Source: Craterostigma plantagineum (taxonomy: Eukaryota; Streptophyta; Magnoliopsida; Lamiales; Linderniaceae). Taken from it: a stretch of DNA of 64,000 nt. The notes under the pieces were generated by a model. The model was not told where the DNA came from and did no database searches. It worked only from the letters and a program-made list of their open reading frames with translations. Both the position numbers and the translations under genes were made by a program. Position 1 is the first letter of the stretch; each line of letters begins with the position of its first letter. This document shows, in pieces, positions 46,895-59,119 of this stretch. The stretch is taken from positions 62,001-126,000 of the forward strand of contig JAPQWV010000765.1 of assembly GCA_027422505.1 (NCBI GenBank), written 5' to 3'.

Positions 46895-48274
46895 ACTATT
46901 TGCGCTCGAGAAATTTTTGATTCAAAAAATTGCTCTTCAATTCAATTTTTCGATCGCAAATTATCGCGGCTAACCAAAATCGTTCCCAACACTGTTTACG
47001 ATCGAGAAATTTATGATTGCGAACTAAATCTTATATCAAGTTTCCCGATAGTAAGTACTTCTAAAAATGTTCAGATTGACCCCTATTTCAAATAAAATCA
47101 CATTGTAAAGCACCCCTCAGAATTAAAATAAATGCAATTAACGTCTAGCTCCCCTGGCAGAACTTAAAAAATCTGTACCACTTAGAGATAAATGTTAGTA
47201 ATAATGGAGTTAATCAACAATTATTCTAGGAAATTTTCCTTCGAAATATTTGGTCTGTGACTAGCTCTTCCTTGTAGCGTCGACGTCGCACCTTAATTTT
47301 GTTTGAAGAAATCTGAAACACTTAGAGAAAAACGTCAAAAATATTTGGAGCTAATACACGATTTTTATATTTGCTCCCCCGCAAATAATGCGCAAGAAAT
47401 GACTAAACATGCAAGCATATGAAATCAATTCAAGTCACGAGCATATAATACACAAATTTGTCTAATAAGCACATATACATGGTCCCCAAAAACATGTATT
47501 GAAGATATTGTGTGAGGGTAAGAGCAACAAAATTGTATCGTATTTAAAAAATTCAGTACCAATGCAATCTAAAATTATATTTAGAATGTGCGACAACAAA
47601 CTAAATTCGCATTTATTCAATTCAACGCATATGAAACATCGAATTTCATGTCAAAATGTGTGAAATCTTTTCTTTCCATTTTTTTTAATTTTTTCATAAC
47701 AAATAAGAAAGAAAGAAAATATTATGTATATATAAAAAAATATGTAAAAAAATTTATTTTGTTTTTATGTATATTATTATTATAGTATGGGGTCAGATTA
47801 TTTTGCTTCGATCAATCGTCATATCTAAAACTTTACGAGATATTCGAAAGAAGAAAATGTCGTCAAGTCATGTCGTCAAACTAAAGTCCTAAGTTCATAG
47901 AATGGTCCATTTCGACAACTTTCACTAGATTCACTCTAGCACTCAACTATTTTCAACTTGGGATTTCTATATTTATATCACTCAAGTCAACACAAGCAAT
48001 TTTAAGTCAATTTACCTGTGAGCGAGGCATTTTTAATCATTTCACCTAAGCGAGAGACCGTCGTTTGGAATCAATGGGTTTTGAAAGGGTTTTAGTTTGG
48101 CTAGGACTTAGAAGGGAATGAATTTAGAGGAAAGTGAGCTTATCTCTTCGTCATCTTCCATTTCTATGTCCGTCTCCTTTTTATGCTATGCTCAAGCTGA
48201 AACTCCACTTCTCCACGAGGCTATAGGAGATTATCGAAGGCGAAGTTCATCTTGTTGGTTCTCGGGCTGATACC

Positions 48275-48490
48275 GTGCTCCTCTTCTCTTAATCCCCAGA
48301 TAGGTTTCAGAGATTATCTTTTTGGGAAAGTTCACGGTTATGGAATTCGTACCCAAGGCTGCGCTCCTCTTCTCGCTTCCCGATATAAGACCGGATTATC
48401 GTTGGAAAAGTTCACTTCGTGGTGCTCCTCTTTCCAGCCGTTCTGACGAGCGTACGAGACTATCGTTGGAGAAGTTCACAGCAGGATCCA
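48275..48490. repeat. Minisatellite in C2 spacer
   Basis: Units start G(T/C)GCTCCTCTT at 48275, 48361 and 48422 and end in GGA(A/G)AAGTTCAC. Periods are 86 and 61 bases. Confidence 0.7.
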
Positions 48491-49117
48491 TGCCACCTTC
48501 TAAGAGATAGTCGGAAGGCAGGTTACTTTGGTCTGATTTTTGTGCGTTGAGCAATACCTTCTTTGTCATCATCGCCTTTTTCTTTTTATTTTCCCCCTAC
48601 TTTTCTTGTTTGAACAACCATCCTAAGAGTATAGAAATAGGTAGAAGGCTAGGAATGGGATTCAAAAGAAGAAAAGGACATCGGAGAAGGCTCAAAGTGG
48701 ATGACCATGGGCTAATGTGAGGGAGAAAATTTATAAAGCCGAGTGAGGAATGACCTAAGTGCCCTTATCATTTTCCTAACGATCTAAGGTAAGGTGAGTA
48801 TGAAGCCAAGTATCACTTAGTTAAGAGAAGTAATTGAAGTGTGACTCACTCGAGAAATAGATCCAAAGAGAGAAAGATAACAAGGCCAGAATCCTCACAT
48901 ATGTAAAGTGGCTTTGTGTCTAGTGGAACAAACTAATGACTTTTAGACACAAGAATGCGACTTAGTCTGACAAAATTAAGCAATTAAATCGATCGTATGT
49001 CGGGGTACAATTCTAAGTAACTTTAGATCAAAGCATCCTAAAGGATTTCGTCATCCCCTTAATATTATATATGTATTTATAATATTTTTGAATTTTCAAA
49101 TTTTTATTATTTACATC

Positions 49118-49140
49118 TATATATATATATATATATATAT
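49118..49140. repeat. (TA)n microsatellite
   Basis: About 23 bases of TA repeat beside the C2 pol end; not present at the same place in C1. Confidence 0.92.
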
Positions 49141-49225
49141 TTTATTTCCATGCAAGATAAAGCATATAAGCATAGACACATAGCATAGAACATTTAGTAG
49201 CACAGAAGATCTGGTAAAGCACATA

Positions 49226-51235
49226 TTACGGAAGATTCAACATGCCTAATTTTCTGACAAGGAATTGAAATCGTTTTCCATCCAATGCCTTGGTGAAAAT
49301 GTCAGCTAGTTGGTACTCCGTGTTCACGAAATACATATCTATGGTGCCTTTTTCTACATGATCTTTGATAAAGTGATATATAATGTCTATGTGTTGTACG
49401 TGAGTGATGAACAGGGTTGCAAGTAATAGCGATGGCACTTTGACTATCACTATATATGGGTATATTATTTATATGGTACCCATAGTTGCGAAGCTGAGTC
49501 CGCATCCACAGTATCTGGGAGCAACAACTAGCGGCAGCCACGTATTCCGCTTCGGCCGTCGAAGTTGATGCACAATTATGCTTTTTGGATGACCAGCAGA
49601 CCATCTTATTGCCTAGAAATTGAGCGCTACCGGACGTGCTTTTCCAGCCCATTCGGTAACCTGCATAATCAAGGTCAGTATAGCCGATAAGTTTGAAATT
49701 CGTACCCTTTGAATACCATAGTCCAAGGGTAGAAATGCCCTTAAGGTAACGTAGAATCCTTTTAACCGCGAGCATATGGGATACTTTGGGATCGGCTTGA
49801 AAACGGGCACATAAACAGGTGGCAAACATAATATCCGGCCGGCTTGAGGTGAGGTAGAGAAGAGATCCAATGATGCTGCGATATAGCGTGATGTCGACCG
49901 ACTTTCCAGAGGGATCGACATCTAACTTGTAGCTAGGTGACATAGGAGTGCTGAGAGGCTTGCTCTGATCTTGAGGTATTTTGTCTGACTGATGAAAATC
50001 CCATCTTCGAGTTGCCTGGATTGCAGTCCTAAGAAGAACTGCATCTCTCCCATGTGACTCATTTCAAACTTGTTTTTCATTAGATCTCCAAACTTCGTGC
50101 AAAGTCGTGGATTAGTTGATCCGAAGATGATGTCGTCGACGTATACTTGGACGACCATCAGATCTTTGTCTTGCCATTTGATGAAAAGGGTTGTGTCTAT
50201 CGTCACTCGTGTGAATCCAGACTTCACGAGGAATTCACTCAGGACATCGTACCAAGCACGTGGGGCTTGTTTTAGTCCATAGAGAGCTTTGTCCAAACGA
50301 TAGACGTGATCAGGATGTTCTTGATCAACGAAGCCTTCCGGCTGAGCGACGTAGACTTCTTCTTTTAACACGCGGTTGAGAAAGGCAGTCTTAACATCCA
50401 TCTGATAGACTTTGAAGTCTTTGTGAGCCACATAAGCCAGGAGAAGACGAATAGCTTCGATTCGGGCAACAGGAGCATAGGTCTCGTCGTAGTCAATGCC
50501 TTCCTGTTGGTTGTATCCCTTTGCAACTAGCCGTGCTTTATTCCGGATCACTTCACCATCTTCATTCTTTTTATTTTTGAATACCCATTTAGTTCCGACA
50601 ATGATTTTGCCAAGAGGTCGGGGTACTAAGGTCCACACTTGAAGATGTTCGAATTGATGAATTTCATCGTGCATTGCTATTACCCAATCTGGGTCTTGAA
50701 GTGCGTCTGCTACCTTCATAGGCTCATTCTTGCTTAAAAAGCAGCTAAAGAGACCGTGTTGACGACGTGTCCTAACTCCATCTGAAGGATTGCCAATTAT
50801 CTGAGCAACCGGATGACCTGGTCCACTTGCGCTCATGAGACAATGCTGAAGTTGATGCGTAAGCTATCTGTGGGTCTAGATTTCCTATGATCTCCGGTTG
50901 ATCTGTTGCATGAGGAAGTTCCATATCTGAACTCGGAACGATTGTCTCTGATGATTCTTTCTCAACAACTACTGTAGATTCTTTGTTATTCTGTGGCAGT
51001 TCTGAATCGGGTGAGGTGGGGACGTATGAAGCACTCGGTAAGTCGGTCTCGTCAGGTGGAGAATCCACTAGAGGTGTAGCATTGTTTGACCGATATACCG
51101 TCTCGAAGAGGGAGTCCAAGTCGTCTAGTGCAAGTCTCATAGCGTCTTCTGACGTTCAATCGGAGTTGTTGCCATCTTCTGTTGGTTGTGCCAACACACC
51201 AGTGAAAACAGGTTCTGAACGGTCGTATTCAGAAG
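49226..51235 (-). pseudogene. C2 reverse transcriptase-RNase H
   Basis: RT is in one 304-residue frame (50836-49922): [100 protein letters not shown], and catalytic [16 protein letters not shown] frameshift at about 49980 leads to RNase H (49943-49302): YTDLDYAGYRMGWKSTSGSA (Asp kept), STAEAEYVAAASCCSQILWM (Glu), YSDSQSAIAITCNPVHHSRT (Asp). A last frame change near 49420 precedes the C-terminus ending at 49226. 50840-51235 is the Ser/Pro/Glu-rich IN-RT linker. Confidence 0.9.
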
Positions 51236-51917
51236 CTATCTGGTTAGGTACGGTCCTGAACTGAGATGTGCAGGAGCCATCGGGTTGAGCACAGGTCCTG
51301 GACTGATGTGACCAGAAGCCATATCCGCCACTTCGTGGAAAGTGACATTGTAGCTTTCTTTGATTGTGTGGCTGGACTTGATGTGTACTCGGTACGCCTT
51401 TGAGGTTGAAGAATACTCGACGAAAGTGGCTTCGAATGCTTTACGGTCGAACTTAGCACGTTGCTCTCTATCGTTCGCCACAAAGCACTTGCATTCGAAG
51501 ACCTTAAAGAATGTGATGTTGGGTACTCGCTTGTTGATAATTTCGTACGGAGTCTTGTCAAAGCGCTTGTGAACAACCGTCATGTTTTGAGTGAACAGGC
51601 GGTATTTACTGCTTCAGCCCATAGGAAATGTGGAAGGCCAGAATGGTTAAGTATCGTACGCGCGGCTTCCACTAGAGTTCTGTTCTTTGGTTCGACTACC
51701 CCATTCTGTTGAGGAGTATTGGCGGCTGAAAATTGTTGACTTATTCCAAGTTTTTGATAAAATTCACTGAGACATTTGTTCTTGAACTCAGTGCCATTGT
51801 CCGTTCGAATGACTTGGATGGTCTGCTGCAAATATTGAGTAGAGTTCACAAAATTGATTATCAAGTCCCATGTCTCATCCTTAGTTCAGGAACATTGTCT
51901 ATGTGTGGCGAGAGTAG
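51236..51917 (-). pseudogene. C2 integrase remnant
   Basis: 51580-51864 has IRTDNGTEFKNKCLSEFYQK (second Asp) and NTPQQNGVVEPKNRTLVEAA (Glu block, with Pro where Arg is normal), then LPHFLWAEAVNTACSLKT. A frameshift follows and 51236-51583 continues KRFDKTPYEIINKRVPNITF and the GYSSTSKAY-type block. The first catalytic Asp lies upstream near 51970 in broken sequence. Confidence 0.88.
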
Positions 51918-52401
51918 TCATCGACTATGACCAGCAGATACTTGTGTCCGTTTATGCTCTGTGTCTTCATCGGTCCACTGAGGTCCATATGTAATAGTTC
52001 CAAAGGACGCGAAGTAGAGGCCACTTGTTTGATATGATGCGATGCTCACTTCATTTTTCCTAATTGGCACGCCGAACATTGATGCTCTTTCGATAGAGTT
52101 ATAGTTGGAAGACCATGAACCAACTTTTTCGTTGAGAGGCTTTGAAGAGCTTGATGTTGACATGAGACATATGTTGATGCCATAAGCTGTTCCTCTGAAT
52201 TACAGTCTGAGAGATGTGGCAAACAGCTGTCGAGGGCTGCACGGACGTCAGGTTTATCGTGTAGAGATTTGATTCCTGAAGTCCTTGGAGGAGTTCTGTG
52301 TCCTGACTATCCAAAATTCTGCACAGGTCAGCATGAAAGACCACCTGGAAACCTTTGTCGCAGAACTGGCCTATGCTGAACAAGTTATGGCGGAGGCCTT
52401 C
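51918..52401 (-). pseudogene. C2 protease end and GAG-pre-integrase region
   Basis: GLRHNLFSIGQFCDKGFQVV near the upper edge, then LWHQHMSHVNIKLFKASQRK, the His-containing part of the pre-integrase zinc region. The protease active-site loop is missing because the gypsy LTR at 52402 cuts the element just before it. Confidence 0.82.
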
Positions 52402-54091
52402 TGTCACGACCCGTTGTCCTCGCTACCTATTTCTAACGTTATTCTACGTGCCTAACGAGTTACAATTGGAAAGCATTCTAAATAAATTTTTCATTTTTCA
52501 TTTACGTAACGGAACTTTGTCCAATACATGCCAAAAGAATGCTTCCTCGACAAAAGAATTTCTTTTGAGTTCTAATTACACACCAATCCTAGTTTGTAAT
52601 CACTCCGGATGGTTGTGATGGCACAGCAAAAAGCTTCTATGCGCCCGGCCTCACAGGTCGTCATCCATGCACACACTCCCACCCCAAAAGCTACTGGAAG
52701 CGTTAAAAGAATTTCCTTGCCATCTAAGCGATCACGTAACGTGGTCGCTCGCACCTACAACACATAACATAAAGGAATAAGCCACCGAGGCTCAGTAAGC
52801 AGAAATCATGCATAAATGCATGTGTCCTTCCCCCGCAACGGCGCTCCACGCCGACGCATGTAACACTCGTACTAACATACTCAGGGCCCTCAGCTAATCT
52901 CACTATGCACCACAAAGAGCTCACTCCCCCAGGGACAATACGACAGCGGTCCACGCCGGATGGCCGAACCCTATGATGCACATCGTTCTCCTAGGTCGCC
53001 ATATGTACCCGATCGTCCCCGACTGTCCGGCGGTCGCTCACGCTGGTAGCCCACACTGAGGTCGCCTACACCAAAGCTCCACCCTGTGTCGCTTATACCC
53101 TCAGGTCGCACCCTCCAGGTCACACCTTATCGCCACGGGCATTGCCCAAGCATATCCATATACATATACATATTTACATAATATTACGAAGACGCTAAGC
53201 GCCGCCCTGGTAGCATAGGAGACAGCCCATGACTCAAATGCGAGTCGACAACACATGCGTATATCGGTAATGTATCTTTCACTTTCAAGTGATACTTTAT
53301 ATACTCATCCTCGACTCATACACCCCGCCCACATATGATCGTGTATGCATGTGAGTATGAAATGAAATTTGACTCCAAACGTGCTTACCTCGATAAAGCA
53401 TATCATTATGCACGTAAATATGTAAGCACATAGGCACGCAGTCACATAAAGCATATAGTACAAGGGTTATGTGTTGTAGTTGGATTTCTACTTACCTGGC
53501 GTCCGTAGATTTGCTATTATCGGTCTGATGAAATCCCTAAGCTTCGACCTTAAGCACGCAATAACGGTATTAGCACCTTATCTAGTTTTACTTGTCTACA
53601 ATACTTCGAACTAATTCTCGACTTATGACTCGAGACACTTGTATAATCCATAAATTTTTACATAATTCCTGAATTAACTTAGCCTCATATAATTCGCGAA
53701 CTTATATAGCTCACTAAATCCCTATTGACTCGTGAGGTTACTTCGCTATTTAGTTCGTGAAGTTTATAAAATTCGTCCATAAGCTACTTGCTAGCCGGTC
53801 TGGTGAATTTCCTAATATTTCATCCTTTAAACACGGAAAGGCTATAAAGTCAGTCTATAAATTATATCAATTGACTACGTAAATGTTCATTCCAAAATTC
53901 TATGAAAAACGGCATCTGCCTGTACCGAAAATGGACCCTGGAAACACCAGAAGGCAAATTATGATCGGGCATTGAAAGAGCCTATGCTCATTGGAATCAG
54001 AATATTTTTCTCTTAATTGTTATTTTTCTCAAAAAGTGTTAGTTTTTTTTTAAACTTAAAACGTTTTTATCTAAGGTGTTCGATTCGCCAA
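52402..54091 (-). repeat. LTR-A type gypsy LTR interrupting C2
   Basis: Starts TGTCACGACCCGTTGTCC and matches G1 5' LTR blocks (AGCTTCTATGCGCCCGGCC-like; CAACACATAACAT). The GTGTTGTAGTTG(G/A)ATTTC block is at 53480 here and 6340 in G1. A second partial copy of CCGGTCTG(A/G)TGAA lies at 53520 and 53795, suggesting a 275-bp internal duplication. A few TTCGCGAA-type words occur near 53690-53780. The right end is replaced by C3 at 54092. No gene seen. Confidence 0.72.
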
Positions 54092-54388
54092 TGTTAGGAT
54101 ATTTAATAGATTGTGTCATTAGTTTACGTCTTGGGTTATCTATTGTAATTATCCTTTTAGCTTGGGCTTTGGACTAGATTGTAATTAGCTTAATTACTAG
54201 TGTTTGGGCCTTAATATACCTAGGTTTAATGTGGTATATAAGGTTTTTCCAGCACTATCGAGGTAATCAAATATCAAAAGGCAAACCCTATTTTTCACAC
54301 AATACACACACTTGAAGGTGAGACCCTCTCCCTTTTTCATCCCATCCAAGCCTCTTTGATTCCTTATTTGGTGCAATCGGGACCAACA
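54092..54388 (+). repeat. C3 5' LTR
   Basis: TGTTAGGATATTTAATAG...CGGGACCAACA, 297 bp, with TATATAAGG at 54235-54243 as a likely TATA box about 145 bases in. The PBS follows after two bases. Confidence 0.85.
54235..54243 (+). promoter_or_regulatory. Candidate TATA box of C3
   Basis: TATATAAGG, at a suitable distance upstream of the LTR 3' part and PBS. Confidence 0.55.
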
Positions 54389-54390
54389 AG

Positions 54391-54402
54391 TGGTATCAGA
54401 GC
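54391..54402 (+). promoter_or_regulatory. C3 primer-binding site
   Basis: TGGTATCAGAGC, an exact initiator tRNA-Met complement, two bases after the LTR end. Confidence 0.96.
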
Positions 54403-55995
54403 AAACGTGGATCGATCTATATCGATTTGAATCCCGTTCCGTTCGATTCTGAGAAAGATCAAAGGTGTTTTTGGGCAAAAAGTCACTTTCGGCTATTTTG
54501 AATTCGTTTTGGGGTTTTAATGCTTTGTTTTTGTGTTTAAAACCTTTTCCCAGATCGATTCTATGCCTAAAATGTTTTTAGAACACTTTTGGATCAGTTT
54601 TAACGAGTTTTGAGCAAGATCGAAGCAAAAATCTTCAGAAAAAGTCATCTCGGCCGGTCTCAGTTCTTGGCCTATTTTGACTCGTTTTTGTTGTTTTTAG
54701 CCCACAAATCGGTCGATTATGTGTTTAGGGAAGAATTTCTGAAGTTTTGGATCAAGTTTGAGTGATTTTGGTTGAGATTTGAGTGAAAACCGGACTATTT
54801 TCTGATAAAATCGCGACAGCAATGGAACAGTGAATACATGTTCTTGGCCGCGAAATTTTCTGTCACGTTGTTCAAGTCCGAGAATTTTATATCCGAGAAA
54901 TTTCATTCCGAGAATTTATCTAAACCGCGAAAATTTCTCTGTTTCACTTCACTTTTTTCTCAACTGCTTACTTTTAGAATCCGAGAAATTTTATATCCGA
55001 CAAACTTCATTCCGAGAATTTATCTAAAACCACGAAAATTTCTCTGTTTCACTTCATTTTTTCTCAAAATTGCTTACTTACAAAATCCGAGAAATTTCAC
55101 ACCCGAGAAAGTACATTCCGAGAAAGTTTTTCAAACCTGCGAAAACTCATTAAAACTGAGAGAGTTTGTCAAATCCAAGAAATTTTCAACTGAGAAAGTT
55201 CTTCAAACCGAGAAAATTCTTTCCAAAACTGTGATTTTTCAAATTCGAGAATTTTCCAACTGAGAAAGTTTGTCAAATCCGAGAAATTTTCAACTGAGAA
55301 AGTTCTTCAAACCGAGAAAATATTTCCAAAACTGTGACTTTTCAAATCCGAGAATCTTCCAACTGAGAAAGTCTTCAGACCGAGAAAATTTCTCAAAAAC
55401 ACGACTTTTCAAATCCGAGAAACTTTCTAAAATCTCACTTCAACCTGCGAAATTCCTTCCGAACTGAAAATTTTTCAACGTGAGAAATCTCAAAACTGAG
55501 AAACTTTCTCACATGTAAAATTTTAAATCTGAGAAAATATTTTTCAGCTGAGAATTTTCTTTCTGTCCGAGAATTTCCCTTTAAACACACACAAACACTG
55601 AAATTTCTCAAACAATAATTTCTCGGGTAATTTATTTTGCAATCACGAACCATGTTGAAACGTTTTCTCAAACCGCAAATTTTTCTCGTGTTAAATGATT
55701 TCTCGAACTTATTCAAGTCTTGATCCTTACACTTCAGTACTACTCTCCTAGACCATTTTTGACAAAAAAAAAATTACTTTTCCAATCTCGTTTTTAAATT
55801 TCTAGAACTAATCCGAATTTCAAGATATTTCCCCTTCATACGTTTTCGACCATCACACACGTTCACTTAGTTCTAAGAATTCATTAAACGATTTTCTCAA
55901 ACTCTACTCGTTCAATTCATATTTCTCATCTTGTTCGTCACTAACCTTCTTATCTATACAAGATCAAAACCACGGACGATTCGACTGCACCAACC
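54403..55995 (+). other. C3 leader with CCGAGAAATTT word array
   Basis: 1.6 kb before gag. Between 54885 and 55720 there are about 25 copies of (C/T)(C/T)GAGAA(A)TTT or ACTGAGAAAGTT, on average every 30 bases. Some contain GAAATTTC. The frames 54838-55263 and 55270-55467 are translations of this array and not genes. Confidence 0.8.
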
Positions 55996-56975
55996 ATGTC
56001 TACATCAAGTGACATCTCAACTGTGGGTTCCGACACCAGGCCTCCGATGCTGCGACAAGGCGAATACAGCATATGGACAAACAGGTTCCTCACGTTCATC
56101 AGGAACAAAGGCGCACCACTCTCTCAGTACTTACTGGACTCCATCTTCAAAGGACCAGCACAGTTCTGGACGATCATCCCTGCTCAACCAAATGCGAACC
56201 CTCCTATGGCTGAACACCGCACTCCAAGAGGTCCCATTAATGAGGAAGAAGAGGCTCGCCTACAGGCCGATGAGACTGTCAAATGATACCTCTTCCAGGC
56301 TATGGGCAACGAAGTCTTCGCACATATCGAGTGCTGCTCAACTGCCAAGGAAACTCGTGGAAATTATGGCAGGCACAACAGAGAGTGCTCAGGGGCGGAA
56401 GTCAGCGTGTCTTTCGCAGTATGAACACTTCCAGGCCTATGAAGGAGAGGAGCTGCGTGACACGTATCTCCGATACTTGAAAGTCATCAATGAACTCAAG
56501 AAAGCCAATATCTCGAGGGACAAATTCGATATCAACAACCGCTTCCTTGGTAGCCTCAAACCACATTGGGGCAATGCAACCGTGATGATGATTCAGAGTA
56601 AGGACCTCTCCAACACCTCCATCCACGCACTCTATGACAGCCTGTCTGCCTATGCTCCTTACGTGCAACCGCACTCTACCAACACTCGAGTTGACCCACT
56701 GGCTCTCCTCTCGAACAAGACCGCTGAACGATCTTCCACCTCTAAGGCCAAACAGAACAAAGGGAAGCAACCAGCTATTGTATCTGACACCTCTTCAGGA
56801 TCCGAAGCTGATACGGAATCTGATGAAGATGTTCGTGATCTACGCAAGCACTGGCAATGCTCACAAAGATGGTCTCAAAGAAGATCGGGAAAAAATCCTC
56901 ATCTTCCTCCAATCGTCAAAGAACCTTTAGCTGCACCAAAAAGACCACTCCTACGGAGGAAGCTAAGCCGATAAA
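55996..56975 (+). pseudogene. C3 gag, capsid part
   Basis: MSTSSDISTVGSDTRPPMLR opens at 55996; YSIWTNRFLTFIRNKGAPLS is the typical copia N-terminal block. A TGA at 56283 stands where the sense is Trp. A frameshift near 56400 moves to another frame: YEHFQAYEGEELRDTYLRYL, LPPSF-equivalent FLGSLKPHWGNATVMMIQSK, then a Ser/Asp/Glu-rich stretch. Gag particle protein, broken at least twice. Confidence 0.87.
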
Positions 56976-58630
56976 GAAGTGGAGGAATCCACACCTCAAA
57001 AGTCTGTAAAGTGCTTTCGGTGTGAAAAGTCAGGCCACTTTGCCAAGGAATGCCACGCCCCACGCATGAAGGACTCTGGCTACTACGATCGTAAGACCAG
57101 AATGACCCGCAAAATGAAAAGTGGGAAAGTTCTTCTCACCGAAGAAGATGAGTGGGTGAATGACATTTCCGAAGACGAGGAGCCTAAGGATGAGGATTGT
57201 TGCATGGCAAGGCTGGTAGAAGATGACGAGGACGAGGAGATGGTTAACACCGGTGAGAACACTGCTGAGACCCCTACCAACGCAGAGTCTGAGGTACGAA
57301 TTTCACAACTCGATGACGTGTTTAATCGCCATCACACTTTAAGAAATCCACCATAGACGCTAGGGATTATGATGAACTTAAAATGAAATTTGAAAACAAC
57401 TATGCCTTACTTAGTTTAAAAGTAGAAGAGCTTGCTTGCGCAAACGAACGACTAATTGCCTCTGAAGCGTTAGTCAAACATCTGCAAATCAAGAATCAAC
57501 AAAGTGAGGATAAGGTTAAGGAAACCATACTGGCCATCAGTTCATGTGAAACATCTCGTCTCTTGACGGCATCACAATATGAACTGCTTACTAAGGAAAG
57601 AGTTAGGCTGTACCAAAAGGTGAAAGAGCTTGAAGAGCAACTTCACTTTAGAAACAAACATGCACACCTCTTATGCCAATTGAACCAACCGGCTGAAGCT
57701 GAATTCTACGATGCCCGGATGGGAATCGGCCTGACCAGCAATTGCGAACCAACGCCGATAATGGTTAAAAGGTATAATATGACCAGTACTGCATTCCTGC
57801 AAACGAGGAAGGGTGCTCCCTCACGGCTCATGCCATTTGTGAGATCCTCCTCTGTTGTCCTTTCGGAAGAAAAGAGGGAACAGAACATTCGTTGGGCGGA
57901 AATCGCGTATGACTACACAGAGTTGAATGCTAGTTATAAGATTAGAAAACCTTCACTCTATGAGGACATCAAGACTCTATTTCCAATCAAAGAACAGGAA
58001 ATTGCTTTCCGGGAAGCGCTTTCTCACATCTATATCCCAGAGAAATTTCTGGTCATAGCAGAACTAGAACGAACCCTCGAATTAGAACGGAAAGCCTTCG
58101 CGAAGGAGCAAGATGAGCTACTTAGCAAAATCTTTACCCTAGAGCAACTCACAACACGAACAAACCTTCTACATCGAGTCAAGTACCCGATTCTCAAACA
58201 TGTAAATGTAAGAGGACGGCGAAGATGACTCCTGAAGCTGAAACATGTTCAATCACTAACTCTCGTATTCCTATGGATACAGGGAATGTGAGTTCGACGT
58301 CTCTGGAAGGGAGTTCGTCTGCAATAAAGGAGAACCCGCTCTTCGATGACAAGAAGAAAAGACCATCCTATATTCATCTTTCCTCTTTATGTAATGAATC
58401 CCAATATCTTAAGGACGTAGATAATTATGTGCCAGAACTTATCTTCCTTTTAACAAGCTTATGTCTATGTGTTGCTGCAATGACTTTGTTCTCCCACGCT
58501 TTAATGAATATGAAACACACGAACACGCAACACTCCGACCACGCAAGCGAACCTCCTCTACGACGCCTTTGCATTCTCCCATTTCGTCTAAACCTACGGT
58601 TAAATGAAAACGCCATTCGCCGCTAAATAC
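56976..58630 (+). pseudogene. C3 gag zinc knuckle and coiled-coil tail
   Basis: 56979-57356 has CCHC knuckle CFRCEKSGHFAKEC and an acidic segment (EDEWVNDISEDEEPKDEDCC). 57383-58228 is a 281-residue, mostly helical frame with long coiled coils (NNYALLSLKVEELACANERL; YELLTKERVRLYQKVKELEE; ELERTLELERKAFAKEQDEL). The YDYTELNASYKIRK block is shared with C1. 58225-58626 is a poorly conserved linker. A long coiled-coil Gag tail is a known Sirevirus trait. Frame breaks at about 57360 and 58228. Confidence 0.85.
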
Positions 58631-59119
58631 AAAGTCACCTACTGCTCGCAAGCAAAAGACGACTAAAACCGAAGCACAAAAACAACAACTACAACCCCCA
58701 CGCCAATTCATGCATAAGGCACCATACATGCAAGCTCAAGTTAGGCAAATATGGATCAGAAAAACCATAATCCCGCCACATCAAACAAATCACAACGGGA
58801 AACCTAGATTAGATCATGTGCAACCTGATTTAGACTCCACATTTTCCGTTAAGAGTACAACAATTTTACATGTATCACAAGAAGGTCCCGTCCGTAAGCG
58901 GGGACCCAACGTTTGTTGATGATTGCAGGTCTGTCATGTGTGATATCTAGATTCAGGTTGCTCCACACACATGACGGGGAACAAGGAGCTGTTGAGCAAC
59001 TTCTCCGAACGCCATCTTGGAAGGGTCTCCTTCGGAAACAGTCAAATGGCGCCAATTCTCGAAACTGGCGATCTCATCCATGACAAACTGACAATCAAGG
59101 GCATCTCTTACGTCGAGGG
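58631..59119 (+). pseudogene. C3 protease remnant
   Basis: At 58944-58976 one frame reads YLDSGCSTHMTGN, with the DSGC catalytic loop intact, preceded by a stop (TGA at 58941) where Trp is usual. Frame changes follow before the pre-integrase part, so the domain is not continuous. The upstream linker (58710-58919) ends in a KRGPNV-like motif. Confidence 0.8.

Larger units (their letters stand above)
45096..49225 (-). other. C2 spacer between pol and ORF3
   Basis: About 4.1 kb of AT-rich sequence without conserved coding. 45240-47060 is the CGAGAAA word array (split by the solo LTR), 47100-48100 is AT-rich, 48190-48500 is a minisatellite, and 49118-49140 is (TA)n. It parallels the C1 spacer. 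No gene seen. Confidence 0.7.
41193..52401 (-). mobile_element. C2, sister of C1, 5' end missing
   Basis: Same order and orientation as C1: pol (52401 to 49226), spacer (49225-45096), ORF3 (45064 to about 41600), PPT, 327-bp 3' LTR. Similar to C1 over nearly its whole length (perhaps 85-90% by eye), with a 303-bp solo LTR added in the spacer. Its RT frame is better preserved than that of C1. The 5' part (gag, most of the protease, LTR) is cut off at 52402 by a gypsy LTR edge. Confidence 0.85.

Noticed and set aside
54391..54402. Possible tRNA gene fragments at TGGTATCAGAGC sites
   Set aside because: Only the 12-base primer-binding complement is present, next to LTR edges; no tRNA body.
54838..55467. 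Two plus-strand ORFs (141 and 65 residues) with repeated PRNF/SEKF peptides
   Set aside because: They are translations of the CCGAGAAATTT word array in the C3 leader, with no conserved domain and frame-independent repetition.
57083..57280. Ser-rich minus-strand ORF
   Set aside because: Shadow of the acidic gag segment on the plus strand.
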